From the NCBI GenBank assembly GCA_028694715.1, contig JAQVKJ010000097.1, positions 1 through 5,987 on the forward strand: a stretch of 5,987 nt of DNA, in the 5' to 3' direction. Source of the stretch: Weeksellaceae bacterium. Its GTDB lineage: Bacteria; Bacteroidota; Bacteroidia; Flavobacteriales; Weeksellaceae. The notes under the pieces are model-generated. The model was not told the origin of the DNA. It searched no databases and worked only from the letters and a program-made list of their open reading frames with translations. Positions 4,804 through 5,987 of this stretch are shown here, one piece after another. The translations under genes were made by a program, and so were the position numbers. How positions within the stretch are numbered: the stretch's first letter is position 1; every line of letters starts with the position of its first letter.

Positions 4804-5987
4804 ATGAATCTCAAAAAAAAAGTTACAAACCTGCTCAGAATCACAATTTCAGAACTCTATGGCTACGAAGCTGAGAACATTGAGGTTCAGAATACCAAAA
4901 AGGAGTTCGAAGGAGAATATACCTTGGTTGTTTTTCCACTGATTAAAGAACTTAGAAAAAAACCTGAGCAAATCGGGGAAGAAATTGGAAATCATCTGAA
5001 AGACAAAGGGTATGTTTCCTCATTCAATGTTGTCAAAGGTTTTCTGAATTTGAGTCTTCCTTCTTCCTTCTGGATTGAACAACTGGCTGAAAATGCGGAA
5101 AATACTGATTACGGCTATACCAAAATTCATCCGGAGGCAAAATCAGTGATGATAGAATACTCTTCGCCCAATACCAACAAACCGATTCATTTGGGACATA
5201 TCAGAAATAATCTTTTGGGGTATTCAATGGCTCAAATCTTCAAGGCCGCCGGTCATAAAGTTCAAAAAATACAGATTGTCAATGACCGCGGCATCCATAT
5301 CTGCAAATCGATGATTGCATGGCAGAAATTCGGGAACGGTGAAACGCCTGAATCTTCGGGCATCAAAGGTGACCATCTGGTTGGAAAGTACTATGTTGAA
5401 TTCGATAAACGACACAGACAAGAAGTGCAAAACCTGATGGCACAAGGGCAGACCGAAGAGGAAGCAAAGAAAAATGCTCCTCTGTTTTTGGAAGCCCAGG
5501 AAATGCTCAGAAAATGGGAGGACGGCGACAAAGAAGTCAAGGATTTGTGGCAAATGATGAACAACTGGGTGTATGAAGGTTTTGAAAAGACCTACAAAAG
5601 ACTGGGCGTTGATTTTGACCAGTATCAGTACGAAAGCAATACCTATCTGCTGGGAAAAGATTTGATTCAAAAAGGACTGGAATCGGGTGTATTCTTTAAA
5701 AAGGACGATGGCTCGGTCTGGATCGATCTGACCGACGATGGTTTGGACGAAAAATTGGTGCTTCGTTCTGACGGTACTTCGGTTTATATGACCCAGGATT
5801 TGGGTACTGCGGTTGAAAGATTCAATACCTTTAATATAGACAAACTGATTTATGTGGTCGGAAATGAACAGGACTATCATTTCAAGGTTTTGTTTCTGAT
5901 TCTGAAAAAACTCGGTTTTGATTGGGCGGATTCTTTGGTACATCTATCCTACTGCATGGTCAGTCTTCCCGAAGGAAGAATGAGATC
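4804..5987 (+). CDS. argS: Arginyl-tRNA synthetase, N-terminal two-thirds (3' truncated by window edge)
   Basis: ArgS is a cytosolic class I aminoacyl-tRNA synthetase that attaches arginine to tRNA-Arg using ATP. From the ATG at 4804, 394 residues are visible and the frame is open to the right edge; full proteins have about 590. Residues 1 to about 105 form the N-terminal tRNA-binding domain specific to ArgS. The Rossmann catalytic core then starts with IEYSSPNTNKPIHLGHIRNN (117-136), where HLGH (129-132) is the HIGH signature. NDRGIHICKSM (160-170) follows. TSVYMTQDLG (325-334) is the arginine-recognition segment, with Tyr328 and Asp332. YVVGNEQDYHF (350-360) is also typical. The window ends in SLPEGRMR, just where the modified KMSKS loop begins; the C-terminal anticodon-binding domain lies outside. 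No Shine-Dalgarno sequence is present. It lies 26 bases after yebC and shares its likely promoter. Confidence 0.95.
   Translation, partial: MNLKKKVTNLLRITISELYGYEAENIEVQNTKKEFEGEYTLVVFPLIKELRKKPEQIGEEIGNHLKDKGYVSSFNVVKGFLNLSLPSSFWIEQLAENAENTDYGYTKIHPEAKSVMIEYSSPNTNKPIHLGHIRNNLLGYSMAQIFKAAGHKVQKIQIVNDRGIHICKSMIAWQKFGNGETPESSGIKGDHLVGKYYVEFDKRHRQEVQNLMAQGQTEEEAKKNAPLFLEAQEMLRKWEDGDKEVKDLWQMMNNWVYEGFEKTYKRLGVDFDQYQYESNTYLLGKDLIQKGLESGVFFKKDDGSVWIDLTDDGLDEKLVLRSDGTSVYMTQDLGTAVERFNTFNIDKLIYVVGNEQDYHFKVLFLILKKLGFDWADSLVHLSYCMVSLPEGRMR

Noticed and set aside
5224..5943. A 239-codon minus-strand open frame opposite argS
   Set aside because: It lies entirely within the well-supported argS coding region, and its translation resembles no family. 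It arises from argS codon bias.

Overview
The window looks like a conserved housekeeping segment of a Bacteroidota chromosome. The evidence is moderate-to-low GC, no Shine-Dalgarno sequence before most starts, three matches to the Bacteroidota -7 promoter element TAnnTTTG at sensible distances from start codons, and Bacteroidota-type FabI, GSCFA, YebC and ArgS proteins. A genus cannot be named from the sequence alone. No mobile element, CRISPR array, tRNA or rRNA gene was seen.

Layout. Positions 1-153 hold the last 50 codons of an unidentified plus-strand gene. After a 98-base gap with an unusual inverted-repeat arrangement comes fabI (252-1058, +), the enoyl-ACP reductase of fatty acid synthesis. 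A strong hairpin terminator (about 1088-1138) separates it from a convergent three-gene minus-strand operon read from 3869 down to 1137. In transcription order the operon is a short-chain polyprenyl diphosphate synthase, a GSCFA-family protein and a TatD-family metallo-nuclease. Adjacent reading frames overlap by 1 and 7 bases, so translational coupling is likely. The 200-base region 3870-4069 carries divergent promoters. To its right, yebC (4070-4777, +) is followed after 26 bases by argS (4804 to the window end, +, truncated by the edge).

The most notable observation is that the GSCFA gene is broken by a single-base frameshift. Its first 67 codons (2895-2692) and its remaining codons (to 1910) lie in different frames. 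One extra base near 2698 would restore a full-length protein of about 328 residues with all family motifs. It is either a recent pseudogene or a sequence error; nothing suggests programmed frameshifting.

Functionally the window joins lipid and isoprenoid precursor synthesis (FabI, polyprenyl synthase) with translation (YebC, ArgS). I found no new multi-gene system. The points worth a second look are the frameshift, the operator-like repeats at the fabI promoter and the divergent promoter, and the promoter evidence that fixes two start codons.
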